Shown here: positions 1 to 23,018 of the stretch, piece by piece
Layout: each line of letters starts with the position of its first letter
Numbering within the stretch: the first letter of the stretch is position 1
DNA from: Phalacrocorax aristotelis
Taxonomy: Eukaryota; Chordata; Aves; Suliformes; Phalacrocoracidae
NCBI RefSeq assembly: GCF_949628215.1
Contig: NC_134276.1
Location: 132,928,125 to 132,992,124, forward strand
DNA: 64,000 bases
Direction of reading: 5' to 3'
The notes under the pieces: generated by a model
The model's input: the letters and a program-made list of their open reading frames with translations, nothing else
Told to the model about the DNA's origin: nothing
Database searches by the model: none
Program-made: the position numbers and the translations under genes

Positions 1-2985
1 TGAAATCACTGTAAAGAGAGCCTGATGCTGGTTAGAAAACATTAAGACTGGTTTTCAGTGGTACCTTTTCTATCTGGAGAAAAGTATCAAGAAGGAGTCC
101 TGCAGAGATCTGTCCTCAGTGTGGTGTCAATAGTTTCTTCAGTGGTTTATACAGTGGACTAGAAAGTGTGCCTATTACGTCTCCATACAACACTAACCTG
201 AGAGGGGTTGCAATGTATTTGGAAGACAAAATTAGTATTCAGGTGATCTTGATCAATGGGAGAATGGCTTGAAAGAGTAGAACATAATTTGCACCATTTA
301 ATAAAAGCATGTGCAAAGTTCTGCACTTGGAAAGAAACAATGAGTTTCAAAGTTAGGATGGGGAATAGCTAGGCAGAGACCTCCATTTTTCCACTGGTCC
401 CTATCAGGCCCAGGACCTTCAGCAGAGTACTGGCTACCACCAAACTCAGACTGGCTGAAGGATGCAGAACCCAGAATACCTTTTTCAGGAACTGTACAAC
501 TGACTTGTCTCACCTCTCCTAGAGTTATTGAGGCCCCCTGATATTTCCATTCTTACTGCTGAAATGTTTACACTTTGCATGCAAGGATCATTGACTTTGC
601 TCCTTTTCCTGCTGACCTTAGATCAGACCCTTTGCTTTCTACCTGCAAACAGAAATATTTGTGGCTTCAGCAGGATACTTATCCACCAACAGCTATAGCT
701 GTGATTGTCCTCTGCCACCACTGCCACTTCTGATTCTTTTAGTTGCATCACAGTCTTTTGGGACCATGAGGGATAAATGGGGCCATCCAACTTTTCCTTC
801 TGTCCCTTTGCTCTGGGTCTAAGACCTAGAAAGTCTCACTCTGCAAGGTTTCTTTCTGTCCCTTCAGGTGGAGTGGCACCTGTGCCTCACCCTTAGGCAA
901 TGGTGAACTGTGACTGAGCCATGGAAGATGCTTCCTGAAGCCCTCCTACAGGCTGTCTTCTGACTGGTGCAAATGATACCATGACATTTTCAGTAGATCA
1001 AAGGATTGCTTAATGTTGGAACTGTCAGTAATGAGCACTGCTTTGCAAGAGTCTTGGTGAGCCTGAAGGCAGCCAAGAGCCAGGGAAAAGAAACTCTTTC
1101 AAGGAGAAGAAGGGAAGAGAAGAGATGATACATTTTCCTTTAGTGTGCAGGCAGCAGTGATGACCCTGGGTGCCTTCCCTATGGGGCCCGTTCTTGCTGC
1201 TCAAACTGAAGAAGGGAGGCTGTGGGGACTTTTTTACAGAGCAGTCTTTCAGAGTCCCTGTCCTGAACTAGTAGACCAGGCTGGACTGGTATCACAGGCT
1301 TGTTGTCATGAGCAGACCCCAAGACCCTGATACAAATGTTTGTAAATCAAAACTCCTTCATCACGGCTTCTTCACTGCTCAGTCTCTGGTGGCTTTTGGA
1401 TTTCTGTCTATGCCTTATCTCAATGTTTATGCTCCTCTTCTCCCTGTCTTTGTGCAGTCTTTTTTTTTTCCTAGGAGCAGCACTGTCAGTCTGTTCTTCT
1501 TGAAAGTAATTCAGGATTCTTCCCAAAAGCCTCCTCTCTCTGTCTCTCTTCAGGTGCTCCTGCTAACCCTTGATTACACTGAGCGTATGCAGGATTGGTG
1601 TTTGGTAATAGTGGGTCAGTCTTGTTTGTCATTCCAGGGGCTTCATTTTGGAAGGGTTGGGTTAGCACATTCATAGTCCTAAGGTGACAACAACTTACCG
1701 GCAAGTAGGGAGCAATGTCATAAAGCAGCCATCTGGAAGAGTAGAATGTATTGTGCCAGTGTTACATAGTGTGTGCCACCTCGGTCTCCATGTGTAGGAG
1801 TGGTTATGTAAATACCTTTTCAAGTGTCGCCATCTTAATGCAGCTGCCTGCCAGATGTAGGGTGCTTCCACATCAGTGCCGGCATGGACGTCTGAAGTGT
1901 GCTTTCAAAGTGTATCTTGCAGTAATTGCAAGCAGCAATCCCTGCTTGCTGGGCTTTGGTTGGTACTGCAGAACAGAGTTGGTGTGCAAACTAGATTAGT
2001 TTCAGGTGGTGCTAAGCTAGTAGGTGGGCTGTACATAGGAGCACATCTCATGCATTTCAACCACTAATTGGGGTGCAGTCCGTGGGACCAGGGAAGACAT
2101 AATCCAAAGCTCCCCAAATGTGTTTGGTGTGGATGTTGGATTTCCAGCCCCAACTCTTATCACTTTAAAGATTTGCTCCTGTTGAGCCATACTACTTGCT
2201 AGCACAGAACTGGCTGTAGATGTTATATGCATTTCCAAGCTGTAAGGAGAGCAGTCAAGAAGACTTGCTGCCAAAGAATAGTGTCTAAAACAGCACCAGA
2301 CATCAGGTTTTGGACAGATGAACTGTATCTGGGAAGTCCAGAGAAGATCCTGCAGAGGAGTGTATTCCTTTTGAAAAGGAGAAGATGGGATTTGATTCTG
2401 AAAATAATTTATTTCTAGCACCCTAATGTCACAGGAGGCAGTACACATCATGCAAACCCCTCTTTGTGCTTTTCCCATTCTTTTAGAGCCTATTCACGAA
2501 TGAGCTCTAATTTTCCAGGTGGTTTGCTCTTCCTTTGGAATCACATATAGAACCCTGAAAACTGTGGAGTTGACATTTCTATGGCTTATCTGCAGCCATC
2601 ACATACTTTTCAGCTGAATGCAGGCACTTTTAACCTGTTACCGCCAGCTGCAACGTTTTAGTGATCCCAAAGCAAGTAATAAAATAGCAGTCTGTCAGCC
2701 AGATGAACGCGTGCTATTCACGAATACTACAAGAACCTCCTGTTCTCCACGTGCCTTCACAACGACTCTCCTCTCGGGCCAGAGACCCGTAGTCTGCTGC
2801 AGGGTGGGCTGCAGCTGTTGTTAGTGCTGAAATCGCTTACCCTGTCTGCAGTTCAACGAGATGAACGGTGAACAGGACACCAACACCGCAGCAGAACTGC
2901 TGATCTAAGTCTATGCAACGTATTTGTTGACTCTGTGACATAGTTTTAATGGTAGATTATAACATTAGACATACTTGTGCAGTAT
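1..2985. other. Intergenic DNA upstream of PEX5, no gene recognised
   Basis: Moderate-GC sequence in which I recognise no exon, RNA gene or transposon. The longest open frames are short and have no family resemblance. In mammals the gene upstream of PEX5 is CLSTN3, transcribed in the same direction, so part of this stretch could be the distal 3' flank of that gene. I see no calsyntenin coding sequence, so that is only an expectation from synteny. Confidence 0.5.
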
Positions 2986-3349
2986 ATGCACGTACCAAAG
3001 CCCGTGCTGGCATGCCCGCCCCCTCCGCCACCGGTGGCACGCCAGGGAGGGAGCGCTAGGCTCGGGAAGGGGCCCAGGAGCTGCGGGAGAAGGGCAGGGC
3101 GGGGCGAAGCCGGCAGCCGCGCAGTGACCCGGGTGACGGCGCCCGGCAGTGACACGGAGATGAGCCAGCGCCGCCCCCGCGGCTGCACGTGAAGAGTTGA
3201 AGCCGCCCGGGCGCAGCTCCAGCTGCACCGACATGTCGCCTGCTGTGGGGTGGGCGGGTAGCGGGAGGGACCCGAGTGGCCAGGCCCACGGCCTCTGGCC
3301 CTTTAAGGCGCTCTACTGCGGCGCTCGCGGGGTGCCTGGCCCTTTAAGA

Positions 3350-3400
3350 GCTGGCCCCGCCCTCCCGCCCCGTGAGCCCTGCGAGCCCCGGCAGCCCCAG
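3350..3400 (+). other. Probable noncoding exon 1 of PEX5 (3' end defined, 5' end uncertain)
   Basis: A good splice donor, CCCCAG followed by GTACGG, ends a candidate exon at 3400. It can join the acceptor at 3971 (or the alternative at 3977), giving a leader that reaches the PEX5 start codon at 4022. Mammalian PEX5 also begins with a noncoding exon. The transcription start is not visible; it may lie near the CCCTTTAAG repeats at 3301 and 3341. Confidence 0.45.
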
Positions 3401-4021
3401 GTACGGTACGGGGCGGGGGGAGCCGTGCCGCGCCGCGGTGTGTCGCGCCGTCCCCTCCTCTCCCCTTCTCTCCCCTCCCCTCCCGTCCCCTCCGCCCGCC
3501 CGGGTGGGGCGGGGGTCCCGCCGCCCGGGCGGCTGGCGGGGGGCGGGGGCGCGGCGCTCATAGAGGAGGCCGCGGCCTTGCCGTCCTGGCGAGCGGGTAT
3601 CCTGTCCCGGTCCGGCGGCGGGGTCAGAGCGGAGGGAGTCGCGGAGGGGGTCCCGCTCCCCGGGGTGGCCGGGGCCGGCGGGTGGAGGCCCTTCCTGGCC
3701 ATGGCAGCCGTGCCCGCCCGGGCTGCGCTCCGCCTGGCGGAGCCGGCGGGGGAGTTGGTACCTTGGCGCCGTGCCTCGGAGCCCGGCCCCCGCCCCTGCG
3801 GGCTCTGGCCTGAGCTCAGGGCCTCCCGGCCTGGGTAGACGGCAGGCTCCCGGGCCCGCAGGGAACTGGGGGCTGGCGGGTGGCAGCCGGGTCGGGGCCC
3901 AGCGCTGGGCGCCCCGGCAGCCGGTCGCTCTGCGTGGTGTTTACCCGGTGTCTGTGCTGCCCCGGAGCCAGGTGCAGGCCCGGTGGGGTTTGACGCCGAC
4001 CGTCCGTCCCCGCCTGGCGCC

Positions 4022-14077
<10,056 letters not shown>

Positions 14078-14931
14078 CTCTGGGATGGGCTCCCCTGCGA
14101 GTGCAGGGTTGGCCCAGCCCAGCAGTGACCTTCCTTAGAGAGAAAATGTTCACTAGGGTTCACATGTATCTTTGCTCTGGTAGGGCAGATCATTGGCAAC
14201 TCTCTTCAAGGACCTCCTGCTGAAGTGTGCAACTTCCCCTACCTGTCTGTTGTGGCCTGAGCATCTGAGTGGTTCATGTTATCACCTCCATGGCTGAGTG
14301 ACACTCTCCTGGTAGGCAGATGATCAAAGTGGGGAGGACAGCAACATCCAGCCCTCTTGCCCAATGCCCAGCTTGGCTATGAGACCTTATGACAGCCATT
14401 CTGCAGAGGCTACCTGCTGAATGCAACCTGGATGCAGGTTGCTTTGGTGAGGTGGGATTGCCATTTGGTGAAAGGGTGAAAAATTCTGGGTTTTGAACAT
14501 GCTTCCCCCATGTATGTGCTTGCATGTGTGTATATGGGTTGCTAGGGAAGACTGGGGGCAGCAGTCCCCTTTTCTGGGTACTGGTAACTTCATAGTACAG
14601 CCTCCTAATGAAGCTTTTAAAAATGGAGTACTTGTGCTAGCGAGACAGGTGGAGCCCCTTAGCCTGTCAGGGTAAGAGGAGATCCTAGAGTTCAGGCTTG
14701 AGGGAATGTGATAGGAATGAAAGTCTAAAATATAACCTCCCCTCCCAGAATATGGTGAGGGAAGGGTTAAGTCTTAATATTCACTTGATCATCTGTCACT
14801 GTTTTCATATGTGCAGAAGTTCCCCATCTTGTGTGTAACTGAATCTTGTTAATTATAAATATCTGTATATGATTTTATTGGGGAAAATGTTTTTTAATTG
14901 TAAAGTATTTTGTATAATAAGGGGGGGGTGA

Positions 14932-14937
14932 ATTAAA
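14932..14937 (+). terminator. PEX5 poly(A) signal ATTAAA
   Basis: ATTAAA about 855 bases after the stop codon, preceded by TGTA elements (TTGTAAAG, TTGTATAA) and an eight-G run, and followed by a T/G-rich downstream element around 14957-14975. Cleavage would fall near 14950-14960, giving a 3' UTR of about 0.88 kb. No other comparable signal is seen closer to the stop. Confidence 0.7.
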
Positions 14938-15008
14938 ATTGCCAAAACAACATCTTTCTCTGTACCTCTGTTGGAGCTGCATGCAGGGGGTAGTATAGAT
15001 CTCGGGCA

Positions 15009-15035
15009 GGGGGGTGGGGGTGGGGTGGGGGGAGG
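15009..15035 (+). promoter_or_regulatory. G-quadruplex-like run just past the PEX5 poly(A) site
   Basis: Four runs of 6, 5, 4 and 6 G separated by single T residues, then AGG. Such a pattern is a textbook intramolecular G-quadruplex candidate. It sits about 50-60 bases beyond the likely cleavage site, where G-rich pause elements are known to aid RNA polymerase II termination. Function is inferred from position. Confidence 0.5.
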
Positions 15036-16646
15036 TATAAGCCTACTGGTTTTCTAAAGATAGATCAGAGTCTCTCTGTTTCTGTCTCCCTTTTGACCCA
15101 GGTTTTGTTTTATTGATAGCTCATATGCAAATGAAGCTTAAAGGACCTAATTTTGCCATATCTTCAGACTTCAGTTCTGTGAGCCAGCAGAAGAGCCTCC
15201 CTGTGCCAAAAGTGCTCTTTTTCCTTGCTTAGGTTTAGGGGTCAGTGAAGCACTTTTTTCATTTTCTTTCTATCTGCAGTGAGGGAAGCTGTGTCACATT
15301 TTATCACCTCTTTGAGGAACCTGACTGCTGCAGTAGTCAAGACCAGGAGCTTAGGCAGGGAGCACTTACCCTTCAACTCTTCCACAAGGCACCTGTTTCT
15401 TCATACCTCTACACCTGTTTTTCTCTTGCTACTGTAACAATCAGGAGCAGAAAGTGTGTGCAAAGAATAGCTCTGCTGTATGTTTTCTGATCTTTAGTTT
15501 CCCCTGTGTCTCCCATCCACTCCTGTGGTACTGAAACCTAGGTGCACTGTTCTGAAATTGCTGTAATGCATGCAAAACAACTTGATGCGTGTGCTGTCTA
15601 AAAGGAAGACAAACACTGGTTCTGCATCCTGCTCACACACAGAGCTCTTGGTCAGAAGTTGTGCCTTTTGGTTTTTACTGATCTCAATCCTTCTGTCAGA
15701 TTCTTCTCTGCTCAGCAGAAGAAAATATGATTGTGTATGCTGTTCCTCACTTGCTGTCCAGGTGTTCCACCTTCCCCAATTCTCTGCTGTCCATCTCGCC
15801 ACTGCATGTTTGCTGCACCATGTTCTTCTCTGTTCACACTCCCATTATCAGTGCTTGGCCTTTCCTTTTACTCATCCTCAAGCACCATTAATGCTTCTCC
15901 TTGGCTTCCTAGTTGTCTCAATTTCCCTTGCCATTTGGCTTAATGTCTTTGACTTTGCACTTGGTGTCCTTCCCTATCACACATCCCTTCCTGTCCCTGC
16001 AGCTAGAGTAGGCTGTCACCATTTGTTCTCTTTCCCTGTAAATCATTCTTGCTTTCTTCCCTCCCTCCCTCCCACCTTAAATTATCTCATAGCATCTGTG
16101 CTACCTTTGCTGAGGCCAGGTCTTCACCTAGACACTAGGCCCTATTTTTTTTTTTCCAGGGCTGAGTGAAGATTGAGCTGCCTCTGTCCAGACCATGTCT
16201 AACCTTGTCCTGTTAAGAACTGTCTTTGGAAACAAATTGTTGGTGTGGGGAACAGCAGCTGTCCAATTGTATCTGCATTCTGGTTCCAGTTCACACCTTT
16301 TGCCTGCCCTCTGCAACCCTGTCTCTGGCCTCCTCTGAACCAGGCTTGCACTGGGGCTCTTTAAGTATCTTGATCCTAGTTTGCCTTTCCAGCCACATCC
16401 ACATCTGTTTCCAAGCTCTGTTGTGCAGCGAGGGGTAGGTAATAGGTGCTGAGCATTTTAGGTAAGGCAGTGCAGGATGTTTGGAGGTCTCTAATCCAAC
16501 CCCTGCTCACAAGAGTCCTGACTTGAATGCTAGATCTTAGCTGAGGACCTTATAAATGATAGTGCTCTGCAATCGTTGTACTTAATGTACTTTCCCCAGG
16601 ATACAGAATAGTGGCAGGGCCTATCACCAGTAAAAGTATGTGATGG

Positions 16647-16716
16647 ATCCCAGCAGGCCCTTCTTTGTTCTTTACCAAATCCATGGGCGTTACAGGACAC
16701 AAACTAGATCTTTCAT
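16647..16716 (+). repeat. Copy 1 of an unnamed 70-bp repeat
   Basis: Matches 24490-24559 at 62 of 70 positions by direct reading, with no gaps, same strand. A further shared word GGTCAAAG follows at 16733 here and 24561 in the other copy. I do not recognise the family. The two copies lie about 4.8 kb upstream and 0.7 kb downstream of the crystallin-like transcription unit. Confidence 0.75.
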
Positions 16717-19700
16717 CAGGCCCTAAGCATGTGGTCAAAGGGGGTGGTTCAGTACATATTCTTCCACTCATAGTTCTTGCTATGTTTCTGCTATATTTAT
16801 TCCTTCAGTGTTATATTTATTTGCTGTTTAAGGCCCCAAGAAGTCTTAGAATCTCTTGTCTCTTGGTGTTGGCCTTACTCAACACCTGGCTGGGAGATAC
16901 CAGCAAATGAAAATTTGTGCTTTGAGATTCTTATACCTGTAGCCACAGTGTTCCTCATTAGCTTCCATACTCGTCAATGAAGTGAGTGTGCTGCCACTGT
17001 ATACTCTACCACTGCAGTTTCCTCATCTTGAGCTGTTGAGCTTCATTATGATCCTGGATTTTCTTGAGTTACAACTCCCTGATCTCTTGTTTTGGGTCCC
17101 AGGCTCCTTCCTCTTTTGCCTGTGTGAACTGAAGTCTTTCTAGTCTGGCAGGGGCTTCAGACCAGTCCTTCTCTAGAGGAGTGCTCTGGGGGTAGTGACC
17201 TGAAGTGGGTGTTCATGGGAAGAGTGTAAGGGCAAGCATATAGTGAGTACTCTTGTATTCTCTAGGAATCTGCTGCTTTAAAGGCTGCCTGACCCAGAAG
17301 TTGCATCAGTATGCTTGTTTAATAGCCTTTGGTAAATTTGGTCTTTACGATTTTTAAACCAGGTGGTGCATTTGGCCTCTAAAATGTCTTGTGGACACAC
17401 AGAAGAATTGCGTTTAGATATCTAAAGTGTTGTCTTTTAAGCCTGGTACATCATCTTTTGTGATCTCCTACTTCTGGTACTGTAGGACATAGCAAATAAT
17501 ATGCTTCTAATATGGTCCGTGCCTCCCAGGGGGAGCCCTTTCCCTACTTCTGTACCCCATGCTTCTGTATCTCTTCTACTTTTACTGTATTATTGCCCAT
17601 ATTTCCTTCATGCCCTAGCCTGCCTCTTTTTCCTCCTCGTTAGTTGGTCCTTGAATCTCAGAAATCTTTTGGTAGGCCAGTCTGCTACTGAGGAAGGACT
17701 GAAAGCATCACAGCAGCTCTTCTACCTGCAGCGGCAAAGAAGAAACAGAAACAGGCCAGCAAGACAGACCACTTTGTCAGAGCAGACTCTGGCAACTTCT
17801 CCATAGGGTAGTTCCTTTCTGCGTAGGCATGTTTCCTTCCTCTCACAAAAGATGAGAAACCTTTTGCTGGTCAGCATTATACTTAGTATGACAAAGCATT
17901 GTCTGGTATTTTCTGATGCTTTTGGATGCCTGATGTGAAACCTTAAAACTCTGTAACTGTCTATGACTTTAGGAAGAGTTGTAGGGCATAGAGATCCTCT
18001 GAAAATCAGTGCTGGATGGGTAGGGTTTCTTGAAACTTTTCCAATTTCTCTGTTGCGTTTCTTGGGCAGAAGGTGACACCTGGTGTTGAGTCGAGGGCAG
18101 GTCAGTCTGTCACACTCTTAATTGGACCAGGCAACTAAAGGGTTTAGGAGCACAACCTGCTAATAAAACATGAGAGGAACAAAATGCTGGATGCATTTTT
18201 CTGAACGTGTGACACTTGTGAGCTGGAGAGGTTTTCCCAGCCAAATGTGATGCTGTGAAGCCAGGACCTTTTGAGGATCCTTGACTTTTTTTTTGTTTGG
18301 TTGGGGTTTTTTTTGTTTTTGGGGTTTTTTTTCTTCCCCTGGTAGTAAGCGCCTAATTAGACTGGGCCTTTGTGTTTGTGGAGTCCAGCTTAGCAACCAT
18401 GCCATGGAAACCCATTTGCACACTTGTTAAACATGGGGACAGAAAGCAACCCAGTTGAGTTTCTGACATTTTGAACTAAAACAATTATTAATGGATAGTC
18501 TGTTGCCTTTTCCTTTGTCTGGGAAGGGGAGACTTTGGGAAGGAAATAATAGTTAGAAAAGCTCTTCCCTTTCCTTTCTGGCTTCTGTGTCTTGTCAAGT
18601 GAGACTGAGAAGGTTTTTGTCAGTCTGTATTTGCTATGCCTCTCTTTCCAGCACATCTTTTGTGGACCTCCCTCCCAGTGCTGTGAGTGGATATGCAGCA
18701 CTCATCCACTAGGATGCCATCATCCCACTTCTAGTCTTTGCTGAAAATGTAGTGTTGTTCAGTCCACTTCATTGAGCACTTGCAATTGGGGAGTGGCAAA
18801 CAAAGAGGGAAAAGAAGGGGAGTTTGTGTGAGATACAGGAGGCATCTTTTTTTTTCCCCTCAAGGTTTTGGCAGTGATTGCATTAATTGGTGGGTGGGCT
18901 GTTCATAGCTTGGGCTTCTGTGGTCTAGTTGCATGTTCCTGTGTTGCATTTTTGGGGCTGTTTTATTTGAGAAATGGAAGTCTTAGAGCCAAAAGTGAGA
19001 AAGAGACTCTTTGTGATGAAGAATTACTTTACCAGTCCTAACACCTACTAAGAGAGTAGAAATTAAAAAACAAAACCAAAACAAAACACAAAAACCCCTC
19101 CAGAACAAAGAAATCAGTGTCCTGCTGCCTTGAGGTCAAAACTACTAGACAAAATAGCAGTCAGAAACTGGGGAGGTGCAGTTTGTTCGTGTGATGTTTG
19201 TTACTTTAGAATAAGGGGTTTAAAAAAAAAAAGGAATAAAAAGATGAGTAATTACTGAGATACAAACTAAGGTATCCACTGTGGTGGAGAGGGTGGGAAC
19301 ACAAGAAGACATGCAGGGGGATGGAGTTTGTTAATTTGATTTTTCTACTATTTTAAGTTTTCCAGCATTGTGAAGTGGGTGCATACGTGACATCCACAGC
19401 TTTAAGTGAAACTGTTTTATCGCCCTGCAATCTAGTGGAAAATATACTCCAACAGCGCAATGATGATGAAGCCAACCACAGAGGAAATAAAAGTAAATAA
19501 ATACATAAGACTCTTGATGTATTTGGAAATGATTCTATGGGAGAACAATAACAAAAAAAATCCCTCACTTTTAAGTCTCAAAAAAAAAAAAGAAAACCAG
19601 TTTTATGAAAAAGATAAAAATATTTTATTCTGATTGGGAGCAAAAATTACTAAGTCTTAATTTGTTCAAATGTTTTTTGCATAATGTATTTCTGCACATT

Positions 19701-20394
19701 TTTCAAAGACTCTCACACTGTCTTTTTGAGATCTTGAGATACTGCTCTATCAGTAGGAACCCGGTGTGGGAAACATAATTTCCTGTAAGAAAAAACTCTC
19801 ACAAAACTGAAACACAAAAAACCGCCCCCCCAAGCCATAAATATTACCAATCTCAAACTCCTAGCCTTGCCCTGTGGTATTCTGCTTTGTTCAGTGGCTT
19901 ACTTCCTTGTGCGTATGCTTTCCATATACGTGAGACGAGCAACACTGAAATCCATTTAGTTTTCAATCCCAGTAACACTAGTAAAGGTGGTCATTAGAGC
20001 CAGGAGCTCATTTCTTTCTGTGAGCTTAGGAATGTTTATACAGAGACCCCAAGCAGGGGTCCCTGAAGTATCCTACAGCAGGGTTCATTGTAACAGTGAC
20101 TCTGAAAGAAGCTTTGCTGGTCAAAGGTTGACATTTGAGGTCATTATATTTAATGACAGCCTAGAGCAGTAGCTGCTCTGTAGCTGTAAGCACAGCTATG
20201 TATTTCTTTCTTGGGAGTTCTGGTGTATGAAGAACTGGCTCGTAGCTTCTATCTCCTTGGTTTGCCTCAGAGGACTGCTCACAGTGCCTGGCCAGTCTGC
20301 CCATACCCAAGGTATATTTAAGACCTACTGCTACCAAGCCTGTGGGTAATTGATTTTCTTGCTCCAATAACTACTAAATCTCATCGGAGTCCTT

Positions 20395-20602
20395 GTTACG
20401 AGCTTTCTCACATCTGGTGGTAAGGGAGGGAATGCTTTCCTCTGAGGGTGGATCAGCACCTGGAAAGGCTTGGAGATGTTCAGGAGTCACCTGGGCAAAG
20501 GGCTGAGCAGCCCCAGGTAAGTTTAGATTCAGCCCAGCTATGAGGAGGGGAGTTGTACTCAAGACCTCCAGAGGTCCCTTCCCACCTATATCTTTCTGTG
20601 AA
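20395..20602 (+). mobile_element. CR1 LINE 3' tail fragment
   Basis: Resembles the CR1 3' UTR end: a stretch like the 'caggttggac...' region, then CAAGACCTCCAGAGGTCCC and a terminal TTTCTGTGAA. It is strongly diverged, so the left boundary is approximate. Confidence 0.6.
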
Positions 20603-21401
20603 GCTAAACAGCTAATCATTTGCTTTCCCTGGCAGGGCAGCTTGTTCATTCTTTTACACTGTTATCATTCATCAGACTGTTGCTTGATTTCAAAATTCAG
20701 ACACGGCTAAGGCAAAATAAGCCTTTAAAGGAGGTCTCTTCTTTTTACTGCTGTGGGTATTTGGAGGATGTAGATTGCTCTTGAACTAATGAAGATTCCA
20801 TTGTTTCCTCCCACTGTAGTACAGCATGCCAGCCGATTAATGTGTCTGAAAATATATTACAGAGTAAACCTGCAATATGAAAACAAGCAAAAATACTGCC
20901 ACTGTAGCTCTGCCAGAGCCTCCTTGCCCAGCTTTACCAACTCTGCATCCCTGAGGCTGCTCAAATGGCTATTTAGGTGAGAAGGGGTAAAGTGAATTTA
21001 AAAAAAACTACTTGAAGGCCACCTCTGTCACCTGAATATCTCACACAGAAACCCTTTAGAAAACTGACCTTGTGTATTATATGTGCTTCCCAGGTAAGCA
21101 AAAACGTAAACTGCAGCAAGCAAAAAAATTCTACAGCCCACGCATTACAAAATACTTTGATATGTTTTTATTACTGTGATTAAGCTGGCTTCTGGAGAAG
21201 AAAGACAAATAAGAATCAAAGCTCTAACATTTATCAAGATGCTCGCTCGTCAATGGACTTTTGAACCAGAGCAACAAGATGACTGGTTGTAGGAAGATTA
21301 AAACCAAAATGAAGTAGTTAGTGATTTTTGACCCCTGAGGGTAATATGGGCCATTTCTCAGTTCTGTTAACTGGGGTGTTTCACAAGACTTCTGTGCAAG
21401 C

Positions 21402-21409
21402 TATAAATA
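21402..21409 (+). promoter_or_regulatory. TATA box of the crystallin-like gene
   Basis: TATAAATA lies about 25-30 bases before the likely start of exon 1 near 21430. The surrounding DNA is AT-rich without a CpG island, which fits a tissue-restricted gene, unlike the PEX5 promoter. Confidence 0.6.
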
Positions 21410-21429
21410 TAGGCAATTGAGCTGCCTCT

Positions 21430-21496
21430 CACACACAGCAGCACTGGACTGAAGGAAGTGCCATCAATTCTCCCCATCCAAGAAGCTAATATCAAG
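21430..21496 (+). other. Noncoding exon 1 of the crystallin-like gene
   Basis: A short leader that starts soon after the TATA box and ends at the consensus donor ATCAAG followed by GTGAGT (donor at 21497). It contains no ATG. It would join the acceptor TTTTCTGCAG ending at 22965, so the coding sequence is in one downstream exon. The start is estimated from TATA spacing. Confidence 0.55.
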
Positions 21497-23018
21497 GTGA
21501 GTTGCACGCTTCTTACATGCAAACTTTCAGTGTCTTCTTGGGCAGCTACTGTGAATTGCAGTTGGAGAGAAAGAGGTTTAAGTGTTGGGATGAGAGCTGC
21601 AACATGTATGTGAGGGTCTGATGTCTGTATTTGCAGAAACTTAACACATCTTTCAGGTGATGAGAAGGCAGCTGCAGGATAAACATGCCTTACAAAAGGA
21701 GAGGGTGGAAAGAGTCATTGCTACAAAATTCCAAGGGGTGAAAGTGAGAATATTTTACAAATTAATCTTGGGCATAGGATCTTTATGTTGTGTCAGCAAA
21801 ATTAACTGGCTTGTTATTATTATTACTTTTTCTGTAGGCAGAAGGTCATTATAGTAGTGCTCAGTCAATAAATTAAAGTTTGGGTAGCCACAGCCTCCAT
21901 AAATACAATTATAACTCTGAAAAAATGCTTAAATGTTTTTGATCACGTAGTGAGACTTTTTTTTAAAGTGAGATTTAAGTGAGGGGTTTTTTTAATGATG
22001 ATTATGTTGCTCAGGTCTTGCAATTTTAGTCTGACTTTTAATCTTACTTACTGATCTTCTGCCATTCCTTCACAGAATCAACCAGAGTAACTGCTTCTTT
22101 CCCTCAAATATATTTGCCCTGAAATCTAAAACTTTGCTTTGATGACTGTTGCGTGATTTAGAAAGGGAGCTGTTATCTTAATTGGCTGCTCATTTCTGTT
22201 CCTGCAGCTGTTACTAATAAATACTGTGGTTCTTTGTCTGATTCCAGATGACTTTGTGTGGAATTAGTATTTGTTACAGTGCTACAAAAGGACATTCACA
22301 ACCTGAAATTTAGTCTGACTCAAAGAGCTGATGCTTTGAACTTGATTGCTTCTCAGCTTATAAGAGAAGGAATCTCTTGATTTCAATAGAATTTAATATA
22401 AAAAGAGAAAGGAAGTATTTCGGTGAGTCTAAAAGTTCAGTTCTGGCCTTAACAGAATAGATTTTTTCCCTATTTACAGTACAAAATGCCCTTTCATTTA
22501 GAAAATAATTTAATGTCTCACTACTTCTTTACTTGTAATATTATGTGGATCATGGAATCTAGCCAAACAACAAATGCCAATTTCTAAAATAATTCTCAAA
22601 TGCAGTGTCAATTATCAACTGAAAGATTTATCACCAGTTATATATTTTATTTCATTATTATTTAGGATATACCAATAATATGTTAAACTAAATGCTCAGG
22701 TGTCCCTTGCACATATACATAAACCAACACACACCCCTAAATAAAACTGGACAGTTTTGGTGTACATATCTCATTTTACTTTTTTCTTCCAAATTAAAAT
22801 TTCTATATTATGCCCTCACTCTTTTCCAGCTGCTTCTATATTTATCCTCTGCTAAAAATGTTTTACTCTTCCTTTTTTCCTTTCCCCCCTCTCTCCAGCA
22901 TTTTGTGTCTGGTGCGAAAAGGCTTGTTACAAGCATTGCTTATTTTCTGGTTTCCTTTTCTGCAGGTTGTCACCCAGCTCCTACAGCAAGAAATCCGAAC
23001 TACAGAAGTCCTACTGAG

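Larger units (their letters stand above)
15040..21395. other. Intergenic DNA between PEX5 and the crystallin-like gene
   Basis: No gene recognised. The part from about 15740 to 16330 is pyrimidine-rich and carries a 199-codon open frame with no recognisable domain. There are T/G-rich (18280-18335) and A-rich (19065-19100, 19555-19600) low-complexity tracts. A CR1 tail and one copy of a 70-bp repeat lie inside and are listed separately. Confidence 0.5.

Noticed and set aside
2017-2478. 153-codon minus-strand open frame
   Set aside because: No recognisable domain; base composition and residues look random.
3197-3838. 213-codon plus-strand open frame in the CpG island
   Set aside because: Composition-driven Pro/Gly/Ala/Arg run that reads through the likely noncoding exon 1 and its intron; not in the PEX5 frame.
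15570-16169. 199-codon plus-strand open frame
   Set aside because: Pyrimidine-rich DNA giving Leu/Ser/Phe-rich translation, with no domain, no splice context and no family resemblance.
22692-23018. N-terminal extension of the crystallin-like open frame
   Set aside because: A pyrimidine tract and TTTTCTGCAG acceptor at 22965 show that most of it is intron, and exon 1 has no ATG to start it.
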